Positions 34,853 to 40,838 of a stretch of 40,958 bases of DNA are shown here, piece after piece. The DNA is taken from positions 1-40,958 of the forward strand of contig ONAJ01000025.1 in assembly GCA_900315775.1 (NCBI GenBank), read 5' to 3'. A model generated the notes under the pieces. The model was not told the origin of the DNA. It saw only the letters and a list, made by a program, of their open reading frames with translations, and did not search any database. Numbering within the stretch: position 1 is the first letter of the stretch; the number at the start of each line of letters is the position of its first letter. The position numbers were made by a program, and so were the translations under genes. The DNA is from an uncultured Prevotella sp. Lineage in GTDB: Bacteria; Bacteroidota; Bacteroidia; Bacteroidales; Bacteroidaceae.

Positions 34853-34905
34853 ATAAATCGTAAATAAATAGTAAATAGTAAATCGTCAAATAGTAAATAA
34901 AGAAT
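34853..34905. repeat. AT-rich repeat right of the four-helix-bundle gene
   Basis: Contains ATAAATCGTAAAT (34853-34865), the inverted partner of 34439-34451, and the 21-bp sequence at 34880-34900 shared with the mmdB leader. Confidence 0.8.
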
Positions 34906-37068
34906 ATGAGAAAGAATTTCAATGACATAGATATCTATGCAGGCATCAAGGCTCAGGATGGTGCCAAGTGGGTTAAGGACAACGGTATCGTAGAGAACTG
35001 GCACACACCAGAACACATCGACGTTCGTCCTGTATATACCAAAGAAGACCTTGAAGGTATGGAGCACCTCGACTTCACAGCAGGTATTCCTCCTTATCTC
35101 CGCGGTCCTTATTCTATGATGTATCCCTTCCGTCCGTGGACAATCCGCCAGTACGCTGGTTTCTCTACGGCAGAGGAGTCAAACGCTTTCTATCGTCGTA
35201 ACTTGGCATCGGGTCAGAAGGGTCTTTCTGTGGCATTCGACCTCCCTACGCACCGCGGTTACGACCCCGACAACGCTCGCGTAGTGGGCGACGTTGGTAA
35301 GGCTGGTGTAAGTATCTGTAACGAGGAGAATATGAAGGTGCTCTTCTCTGGCATCCCCTTGAACAAGATGTCCGTATCAATGACTATGAACGGTGCCGTA
35401 CTGCCTATCCTGGCATTCTACATCGTGGCAGGTCTGGAGCAGGGCGCACAGCTCGAGGAAATGGCAGGAACAATCCAGAACGATATCCTCAAGGAGTTCA
35501 TGGTGCGCAACACCTATATCTACCCACCAGCATTCTCAATGAAGATTATCGCTGACATCTTCGAGTACACATCACAGAAGATGCCTAAGTTCAACAGCAT
35601 CTCTATCTCTGGTTACCACATGCAGGAGGCTGGTGCTACTGCAGACATCGAGCTTGCATACACCCTCGCCGATGGTATGGACTACCTGCGCACAGGTGTC
35701 AACGCCGGTATCGACGTCGATGCCTTCGCACCACGTCTTAGCTTCTTCTGGGCTATCGGTATGAACCACTTCATGGAGATAGCAAAGATGCGTGCAGGTC
35801 GTCTGCTCTGGGCTAAGATAGTAAAGAGCTTCGGCGCCAAGAACCCGAAGTCGCTCGCTCTGCGTACCCACTCACAGACCTCAGGATGGTCGCTCACCGA
35901 GCAGGACCCATTCAACAACGTAGGTCGTACGTGTATCGAGGCTATGGCAGCCGTACTGGGACATACCCAGTCACTCCACACCAACGCCCTCGACGAGGCT
36001 ATCGCACTGCCTACAGACTTCTCGGCTCGTATTGCCCGTAACACTCAGATTTACATCCAGAACGAGACAAAGGTCTGCAAGCAGATTGACCCGTGGGCAG
36101 GTTCTTACTACGTAGAGACACTGACCAACGAACTCGTTCACAAGGCTTGGGAGCACATCCAGGAGATTGAGAAACTCGGCGGTATGGCAAAGGCTATCGA
36201 GACAGGTCTGCCAAAGATGCGTATCGAGGAGGCTGCAGCCCGCACTCAGGCACGTATCGACTCAGGCGTACAGACCATCGTAGGTACCAACAAGTACCGT
36301 CTGGAGCACGAAGATCCTATCGACATCCTCGAAGTTGACAATACTGCCGTTCGTAAGCAGCAGGAAGAGAGCCTTGCACAGGTTCGCGCTACCCGCGACG
36401 AGGCAGCATGCCAGGCAGCCCTCAAGGCTATCACCGAGTGCGTGCGCGACTTCAAGGAAGGTCGTAAGTCTGAGAATAACCTCCTCGACCTCGCTGTTAA
36501 AGCAGCCCAGCTGCGTTGTACCCTTGGCGAGATAAGTGATGCCTGCGAGGAAATCGTAGGTCGTTATAAAGCAGTAATTAGAACCATTTCAGGCGTGTAT
36601 AGTTCAGAAAGTAAAAACGACAACGACTTCGAGTTGGCATGTCAGCTGACCGATGAGTTTGCAAAGAAAGAAGGTCGTCGTCCTCGTATCTTCGTTGCTA
36701 AGATGGGACAGGACGGTCACGACCGCGGTGCAAAAGTAGTAGCAACAGGTTATGCCGACTGTGGCTTCGACGTTGACATGGGACCGCTGTTCCAGACACC
36801 CGCCGAGGCTGCACGCGAGGCGGTGGAAAACGATGTGCACATCGTGGGAGCATCGTCACTGGCAGCAGGTCATAAGACACTTATCCCTCAGCTCATCGAA
36901 GAGCTCCACAAACTGGGACGCGACGACATCATGGTCATCGCCGGAGGTGTTATCCCTGCACAGGACTACGACTTCCTCTACAAAGCAGGCGTAGCCGCCA
37001 TCTTCGGTCCTGGCACCAGCGTAGCTAAAGCCGCCGTAGAAATGATGAAGATTCTTCTCGACAAGTAA
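34906..37068 (+). CDS. mutB: Methylmalonyl-CoA mutase large subunit
   Basis: A 720-residue catalytic subunit. The N-terminal TIM barrel contains [34 protein letters not shown] and [20 protein letters not shown], which line the CoA and radical site. The C-terminal cobalamin domain has [15 protein letters not shown] with D603-G-H605, the lower-axial histidine motif, then [11 protein letters not shown] and VIAGGVIP. The product interconverts succinyl-CoA and (R)-methylmalonyl-CoA. It is separated from mutA by the four-helix-bundle gene. The start is 5 nt after the shared 21-bp sequence, and a terminator follows 20 nt after the stop. Confidence 0.96.
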   Translation: MRKNFNDIDIYAGIKAQDGAKWVKDNGIVENWHTPEHIDVRPVYTKEDLEGMEHLDFTAGIPPYLRGPYSMMYPFRPWTIRQYAGFSTAEESNAFYRRNLASGQKGLSVAFDLPTHRGYDPDNARVVGDVGKAGVSICNEENMKVLFSGIPLNKMSVSMTMNGAVLPILAFYIVAGLEQGAQLEEMAGTIQNDILKEFMVRNTYIYPPAFSMKIIADIFEYTSQKMPKFNSISISGYHMQEAGATADIELAYTLADGMDYLRTGVNAGIDVDAFAPRLSFFWAIGMNHFMEIAKMRAGRLLWAKIVKSFGAKNPKSLALRTHSQTSGWSLTEQDPFNNVGRTCIEAMAAVLGHTQSLHTNALDEAIALPTDFSARIARNTQIYIQNETKVCKQIDPWAGSYYVETLTNELVHKAWEHIQEIEKLGGMAKAIETGLPKMRIEEAAARTQARIDSGVQTIVGTNKYRLEHEDPIDILEVDNTAVRKQQEESLAQVRATRDEAACQAALKAITECVRDFKEGRKSENNLLDLAVKAAQLRCTLGEISDACEEIVGRYKAVIRTISGVYSSESKNDNDFELACQLTDEFAKKEGRRPRIFVAKMGQDGHDRGAKVVATGYADCGFDVDMGPLFQTPAEAAREAVENDVHIVGASSLAAGHKTLIPQLIEELHKLGRDDIMVIAGGVIPAQDYDFLYKAGVAAIFGPGTSVAKAAVEMMKILLDK

Positions 37069-37088
37069 TTGTATGAGAGTAAATAAGT

Positions 37089-37117
37089 AAAGCCTCGACC
37101 ACTCGGTCGGGGCTTTT
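37089..37117 (+). terminator. Intrinsic terminator of mutB
   Basis: AAAGCCTCGACC (37089-37100), loop ACTC, GGTCGGGGCTTT (37105-37116): a 12-bp stem with one T-G wobble, followed by T. Confidence 0.85.
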
Positions 37118-37240
37118 CTATTACCATATCACGTGCTTGTAGTTCAAGCCGAAGAACATTACAACGACAAATAATTATTTCTTGCTACAAACATCTCACA
37201 GAAACCAACTGGTACATTTACGACAAGTATTATCATAAAA

Positions 37241-37284
37241 AACGAGGACCGTTCTCGTTTGTGACGAGGCTGGCTCTCGTCTTA
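37241..37284. repeat. Two 22-bp units, each an ACGAG/CTCGT hairpin
   Basis: AACGAG (37241-37246) pairs with CTCGTT (37254-37259), and GACGAG (37263-37268) with CTCGTC (37276-37281). Matching positions of the two units are exactly 22 bp apart, and the change of the outer base (A-T to G-C) preserves pairing. No gene covers 37119-37940; I see no coding potential in this stretch. Confidence 0.75.
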
Positions 37285-37296
37285 GCTCTTAGATGG

Positions 37297-37860
37297 TTTT
37301 TAGGATTTCCGAAATTTTAGTTTTCAGAAAAACATTACACATTACACTGTAAAATCTTTACACCTGGATTCTACGGTGCGTATATTTATACGGAGTATGC
37401 CGTAGGTTTACTCCGAGTACGGCTATGGTTTACTCTGAGTAAACCTATGGTTTGGTTGAAGAAAAGCTATGGTTTGGTCAGAGTAAGGCATAGGTTTGGT
37501 AAAAACGAGGCATAGGAATGATGAAAACAGGACATTTTCGAGCTCGGAAAACGAATATATATTCGCGATATGAGTTTATATGCATAAGCGGGTTTAGAAA
37601 ATATTTTACAAACATAATTTAATAAAAATATGTAGCTAATGCATTGGTATTCAGTGTGTTACAAAGAAATTTTCCGACCTTTTTTGCGTTTTTTCCGCTT
37701 TTTACCCCCTTTTGTGCAGTCTTTTTCTCACGTTTTTTGTATCTTTATTGCCTCTATTTGGCTCTAAACTACTGATAATCAGCGCTGAGTGATGTGTCGG
37801 TTTTTTTCGGTGTAATGTGTAATGTTTTTCTGAAAACTAAAATTTCCATAATCCTAAAAA
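37297..37860. mobile_element. MITE-like 564-bp non-coding segment with 51-bp inverted repeats
   Basis: The left arm 37297-37347 and right arm 37810-37860 are inverted copies, 48 of 51 bases identical; the three differences are adjacent. The arms contain ACATTACACATTACAC at their inner ends and TTTTTAGGATT at their outer ends. Between them there is no ORF, only the seven-unit 22-bp array, a 14-bp palindrome CGAATATATATTCG (37552-37565) and a T-rich stretch. No clear target-site duplication is seen. It could be a non-autonomous transposon remnant or a large foldback structure. Confidence 0.7.
37379..37532. repeat. Seven tandem 22-bp degenerate palindromic units
   Basis: Units begin at 37379, 37401, 37423, 37445, 37467, 37489 and 37511 with no indels. 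The clearest (37423-37444) contains the perfect palindrome GTTTACTCTGAGTAAAC. The general unit is [GTTTnn n5 nnAAAC/GG n5], with a spacer CTATG or CATAG. Units decay toward both ends. Confidence 0.9.
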
Positions 37861-37882
37861 AGAAAAACCTTCTCTTTCTTTT

Positions 37883-37946
37883 GAAATTAAAATAAAATGA
37901 TTATATTTGCAGCGAAATATCATATAAATACGTATTTATTATGGCA
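37883..37946 (+). promoter_or_regulatory. Promoter/operator of toxin-antitoxin module 1
   Basis: The -7 box TATATTTG is at 37902-37909 and the 16-bp perfect palindrome ATAAATACGTATTTAT at 37924-37939, directly before the ATG. The 64 bp are 60/64 identical to 38657-38720. The palindrome covers the early transcribed region, a natural place for repressor binding. Confidence 0.75.
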
Positions 37947-38171
37947 ACGTTAGTATTACAAGTCCCCGACGAGAGCCTCGTTTCGAAGGTGAAGCAGGCC
38001 TGCAAGATGCTTATGGGCGTCGCCTCTGTCAAGGTACAGAAGGATGCCAAGCCCAAGGAGTACGACGTCACCAAGACCGCGGGCTACCGCGAGGCGATGG
38101 ACGACGTGAAGCACGGCAGAGTAACACATTACGACTCGCTAAAGGACTTTTATAAGGAAATGGGCTTATAG
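37941..38171 (+). CDS. Antitoxin of a YafQ-type toxin-antitoxin module
   Basis: A 76-residue acidic/basic mixed protein, MATLVLQVPDESLVSKVKQACKMLMG, then KPKEYDVTKTAGYREAMDDV. The N-terminal strand-helix may be the DNA-binding part and the C-terminal half the toxin-neutralising part, as in RelB/DinJ-like antitoxins; I do not recognise the exact family. It stands 2 nt before the toxin gene. A perfect palindrome overlies the leader, so autorepression is likely. No Shine-Dalgarno sequence is seen. Confidence 0.78.
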   Translation: MATLVLQVPDESLVSKVKQACKMLMGVASVKVQKDAKPKEYDVTKTAGYREAMDDVKHGRVTHYDSLKDFYKEMGL

Positions 38172-38173
38172 CG

Positions 38174-38449
38174 ATGGCATATACGGTATCACTTTCCAAC
38201 CGCTTCAAGAAGGACTTCCGCCGTTGCATCAAGCGTGGGCTTAACATGAAGCACATCACTGACGCGATGGACTTGCTTGAAGCCACGGGCATGCTGCCTG
38301 CCAAGTATCGTCCGCACAAGCTGTCAGGCGACAAGGATGGCCAGTGGGAGTGCCACATCGAGCCCGACTGGTTGATGACATGGGAGCAGAGCGACACGCA
38401 GCTGACTCTTCTCTTCCTGCAGACCGGCACCCACTCAGACCTATTCTGA
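38174..38449 (+). CDS. YafQ-family mRNA interferase toxin
   Basis: A 91-residue RelE-superfamily endoribonuclease that cleaves mRNA on the ribosome. LSNRFKKDFRRCIKRG at the start, YRPHKLSGDKDGQWECHIEPDWLM in the middle and TGTHSDLF at the end match YafQ, with the catalytic histidine at H87, the same number as in the E. coli protein. The reading frame is intact. It follows the antitoxin by 2 nt and ends 45 nt before a UUCG-loop terminator. Confidence 0.9.
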   Translation: MAYTVSLSNRFKKDFRRCIKRGLNMKHITDAMDLLEATGMLPAKYRPHKLSGDKDGQWECHIEPDWLMTWEQSDTQLTLLFLQTGTHSDLF

Positions 38450-38494
38450 CTGGGAGAAAGTCGAGTGGAACGACGAAGAAGAATAATAAGAACG

Positions 38495-38522
38495 AAAAGC
38501 GGAGCTTCGGCTCCGCTTTTTT
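38495..38522 (+). terminator. Intrinsic terminator of toxin-antitoxin module 1
   Basis: A perfect 11-bp stem (38495-38505 with 38510-38520, AAAAGCGGAGC/GCTCCGCTTTT) with a TTCG tetraloop and T6. Its T run is also the start of the 15-bp inverted repeat at 38517. Confidence 0.92.
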
Positions 38523-38630
38523 AGTGGTTAGAGACAGCCTACCCCAAACCCCTCCCAAAAAGGAGGGGAGTACTGAAGGGCACAAAACATTTCTCTAACC
38601 TCTAACCTCTAACCCCTAACCACTAAAAAA
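38517..38630. repeat. 114-bp segment bounded by 15-bp perfect inverted repeats
   Basis: TTTTTTAGTGGTTAG (38517-38531) and its exact inverse (38616-38630). Inside are a hairpin CCCCTCC/GGAGGGG around 38550-38575 and heptamers of CTCTAAC type (38593-38620). No gene. Confidence 0.85.
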
Positions 38631-38656
38631 TTCATTTTTTTTACAGAAAAATCCAC

Positions 38657-38720
38657 GAAATTAAAAAATAATCATTATATTTGCAGCGAAATTTCATATA
38701 AATACGTATTTATTATGGCA
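38657..38720 (+). promoter_or_regulatory. Promoter/operator of toxin-antitoxin module 2
   Basis: The -7 box TATATTTG is at 38676-38683 and the palindrome ATAAATACGTATTTAT at 38698-38713, before the ATG at 38715. The segment is 60/64 identical to the module 1 leader; the palindrome and box are unchanged. Confidence 0.75.
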
Positions 38721-38873
38721 AGACCGATTAAAGAAACACCCGTACTGAAAGGTAAAGACGTGGAGCGCTTCAAATATAACCTTGAGCACCCTACGCCAGT
38801 GTCAGCCGAAGAAGTCACCAAGGCAAGGGAAACGTATGAGAAGTTTAAGCGCATAACCACCTTTGTCCTCTGA
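38715..38873 (+). CDS. Small antitoxin-like protein paired with the GNAT gene
   Basis: A 52-residue protein (MARPIKETPVLKGKDVERF to FKRITTFVL), too short for usual ORF cut-offs. Its TGA overlaps the ATG of the acetyltransferase by one base (TGATG), so the two are translationally coupled. There is no evident ribbon-helix-helix or helix-turn-helix; the C-terminal half (VSAEEVTKARETYEKF) should be an amphipathic helix. Small proteins starting MARPIKETP are, from memory, common before Bacteroidetes GNAT genes. Antitoxin is inferred from size, position and the shared operator. Confidence 0.75.
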   Translation: MARPIKETPVLKGKDVERFKYNLEHPTPVSAEEVTKARETYEKFKRITTFVL

Positions 38874-39439
38874 TGATACGCATCGAAGATTTGGCACTGA
38901 GCATATTGACCAAGACCACGGTCATCCCGGAGTTCAAGAGCAAAGACGGCGACTTGAACGAATTTCTTATGCAGGAGGCCAAGGACTATCAGGAGCAGTT
39001 GCTGGCCGTCACCTATCTCTTGCAGAACCCCAAGACCGGCGAGGTCGTGGCTTATTTCTCCCTGCTCAACGATACCATCAAGTTTGAGGAGGACGACAAG
39101 AAGACGCGCAACCGCATCAACAGGAAGATTCCCTTCGTAAAGCAGCGCAACCATTATCCTGCCGTTAAGATTGGCCGTCTCGCCGTGAGCGAGAACTATG
39201 CGCACCAAGGCATAGGCGAACAGATTCTGCAGTATGTCAAGGCACTCTTTGCTTTCGGCAATCGCGCTGGCTGCCGTTTCCTTACCGTAGATGCATACGC
39301 CGATGCCGTCTCGTTCTATGAGAACAAGGGAGGCTTCAAATTCTTCACAGAGACGGACATCAATGATGACACCCGTTTGCTCTATTTTGACTTGAAACCA
39401 TTCAAGGATGCTTTGGAAACCGTTGAAAAGCAGTCCTAA
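38873..39439 (+). CDS. GNAT acetyltransferase, probable toxin
   Basis: A 188-residue GNAT. GRLAVSENYAHQGIGEQIL carries the acetyl-CoA loop (Q-G-I-G), and FYENKGGFKFF is the C-terminal family motif. The RLAV context resembles the TacT/AtaT aminoacyl-tRNA-acetylating toxins. At 188 residues it is slightly longer than TacT (about 160-175), owing to an insertion of charged residues (FEEDDKKTRNRINRK). The pairing with a tiny upstream gene and an autoregulatory-looking operator supports a type II toxin-antitoxin role, but a housekeeping acetyltransferase is not excluded. Confidence 0.78.
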   Translation: MIRIEDLALSILTKTTVIPEFKSKDGDLNEFLMQEAKDYQEQLLAVTYLLQNPKTGEVVAYFSLLNDTIKFEEDDKKTRNRINRKIPFVKQRNHYPAVKIGRLAVSENYAHQGIGEQILQYVKALFAFGNRAGCRFLTVDAYADAVSFYENKGGFKFFTETDINDDTRLLYFDLKPFKDALETVEKQS

Positions 39440-39467
39440 AAATTTCTAACATAACAACCCCACACTC

Positions 39468-39738
39468 ATGCCCCGCTACCTCCACATACCCCACACTCCC
39501 GACACCGCCCGGACCCTGACTCTAAGCGGTCGTAACTGCTTGGTAGTGAGCGGCATAGTTACCCCCCCCTAAAACCGGCTACAGGCGCGGAAAAGGGCGC
39601 CGAGGCGAAATGTGTCCACAAGGCACGCAGAAGTCCCACAGCGGGGCTGCTGCGTGCCTTGTCGCGTATCTGTGCGTCTCCACCGACGACGTGGACGTGG
39701 ACAAGGAGTACCAGCTCATCCCAATCGACAGTTTATAA
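39468..39738 (+). pseudogene. Small ORF interrupted at a poly-C tract
   Basis: An ATG at 39468 opens a 34-codon frame (MPRYLHIPHTPDTARTLTL, then SGRNCLVVSGIVTPP) that stops at 39570-39572 immediately after C8 (39562-39569). With seven C the frame continues to 39738 and gives 89 residues ending VDKEYQLIPIDSL, a natural-looking C-terminus. The frame lengths agree (270 nt). The DNA is GC-rich relative to its surroundings. Either it is a dead copy, a phase-variable gene, or a sequencing error in the C run. Function unknown. It stands just upstream of the secreted repeat protein. Confidence 0.5.
39619..39661. other. Long near-perfect hairpin
   Basis: CAAGGCACGCAG (39619-39630) pairs exactly with CTGCGTGCCTTG (39650-39661); after one mismatch the stem continues AGTCCC/GGGGCT with one wobble and a 5-nt loop. 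There is no T tract. It lies inside the broken ORF. Confidence 0.75.
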
Positions 39739-39776
39739 ACTTTAATTCATTTATTAACAAATTATATTTTTCAATT

Positions 39777-40688
39777 ATGATTAAGAAAAGATTTATTTCA
39801 ATGCTCGTGCTGCTCGCAGCAGTAGTCACGGGCGCAATGGCACAGACTACCTACAAAGTCTCTGTGAAGGATGCCACAAATTGGACTATCGCGCCCGCTG
39901 AAGCAACTACCACGGGCGTAGCAGCAGGCACCACCGTGACCGCCACCTACAACGGCACGAAGAAGGTGAAGAGCGTCAAGGCCGTGAAGAAAGCAGCAGC
40001 ATCCACCCCGCTTGACAACACCACTACCGCATGGACGGCAGGCAGTTACGCAGTTCCCGCAGGTGGCCTGACCTACAGCGACGCCATCACCGTGAGCGGC
40101 GACGTGACGCTGACGCTGACCGACGGCGAGACACTCACCCTGAACAAGGGCATCAGCTTGGCCGAAGGCGCAACGCTCACTGTCCAGGGCAATGGTACGA
40201 TGAATATCAACGGAACGAATGAAAGCACCGCATCGACTGTTGCAGGCAGCGGAACACTCGTCCTGACCAGCGGCACGCTGACAGCCACAGGAGGCAACGG
40301 CGGTAATGGTGCTTTTGAGTCTCATGGAGGCAACGGCGGCGATGCCATCAACGGCTCAGTGATCGTCAGCGGCGGCACACTGACAGCCACAGGAGGCAAC
40401 GGCGGTAATACCGACTATGGTGATTATGATTCTCATGGAGGCAACGGCGGCGATGCCATCAACGGCTCAGTGATCGTCAGCGGCGGCACGCTGACAGCCA
40501 CAGGAGGCAACGGCGGTAGTGTCGGCGATTATAATACCAGTTGTTCTGGAGGCAAAGGCGGCGATGCCATCAGCGGCACTCTGACCATAAACGGCGGCTC
40601 AACGTCAGTCAATGACGGCTCTAACGGTTCTATCGGCAGTGGTTGTGATTTTTCTACTGCAGGTACAGGCGGTAAAGGCCATAACTGA
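39777..40688 (+). CDS. Secreted glycine-rich repeat protein, apparently truncated
   Basis: A 303-residue exported protein. The signal peptide is MIKKRFISMLVLLAAVVTGAMAQ, so the start at 39777 is preferred over an in-frame upstream ATG at 39612. Residues about 24-60 form an InlB-repeat-like strand segment (TTYKVSVKDATNWTI, VAAGTTVTATYNG). From about 80 on there is a right-handed beta-helix-like region with repeats SGGTLTATGGNGG and GGNGGDAINGSVIV, of about 34-37 residues each. It stops at 40686-40688 after GGKGHN. A +1 frame then reads LTIGSGGF, which looks like the natural continuation, so a one-base deletion may have truncated it. Probable surface or secreted adhesin-like protein; binding partner unknown. 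Confidence 0.75.
   Translation: MIKKRFISMLVLLAAVVTGAMAQTTYKVSVKDATNWTIAPAEATTTGVAAGTTVTATYNGTKKVKSVKAVKKAAASTPLDNTTTAWTAGSYAVPAGGLTYSDAITVSGDVTLTLTDGETLTLNKGISLAEGATLTVQGNGTMNINGTNESTASTVAGSGTLVLTSGTLTATGGNGGNGAFESHGGNGGDAINGSVIVSGGTLTATGGNGGNTDYGDYDSHGGNGGDAINGSVIVSGGTLTATGGNGGSVGDYNTSCSGGKGGDAISGTLTINGGSTSVNDGSNGSIGSGCDFSTAGTGGKGHN
40281..40600 (+). repeat. In-gene tandem repeats of 102-111 bp
   Basis: The word ACAGCCACAGGAGGCAACGG recurs at 40281, 40383 and 40494, and GGAGGCAACGGCGGCGATGC at 40327 and 40438. Units are 34 and 37 codons, nearly identical at DNA level outside the short variable insert. Confidence 0.85.
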
Positions 40689-40749
40689 CCATCGGCTCGG
40701 GCGGATTTGCCGCTCCAGCTCTGCTGGCTTGCTACCGAAGGGACGCAAG

Positions 40750-40838
40750 AATCCGACCGCAGTGAATATAAGCATTTGAAATGCGATTTGCGGACTGCAA
40801 GTCCTGATACTCGCAGCAGTCGGATTTCAAATCCGACT
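40750..40838. repeat. Cluster of short palindromes after the repeat protein
   Basis: Perfect inverted repeats GCATTTGAAATGC (40772-40784), GGACTGCAAGTCC (40792-40804) and a 21-bp one of AGTCGGATTT around a central C (40818-40838), plus an ATCCGAC half-copy near 40751. No gene is convincing from 40689 to the window end; a short open frame after 40800 ends at the edge with MDIPVMPHPGTDTQ. Confidence 0.7.

Noticed and set aside
34415-34905. Diversity-generating retroelement around the four-helix-bundle gene
   Set aside because: No reverse transcriptase and no template/variable repeat pair with adenine-specific changes is visible in the window.
37379-37532. CRISPR array
   Set aside because: Units are contiguous 22-bp degenerate repeats without unique spacers of 30 bp or more, and no cas gene is present.
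38569-38630. Telomere-like CTCTAAC heptamers as a functional array
   Set aside because: Only about four imperfect copies lie in a 114-bp inverted-repeat segment; probably simple-sequence drift.
39612-39776. Upstream in-frame start of the secreted repeat protein
   Set aside because: The extension is arginine/cysteine-rich, precedes a good signal peptide and overlaps another frame; the ATG at 39777 gives a normal exported protein.
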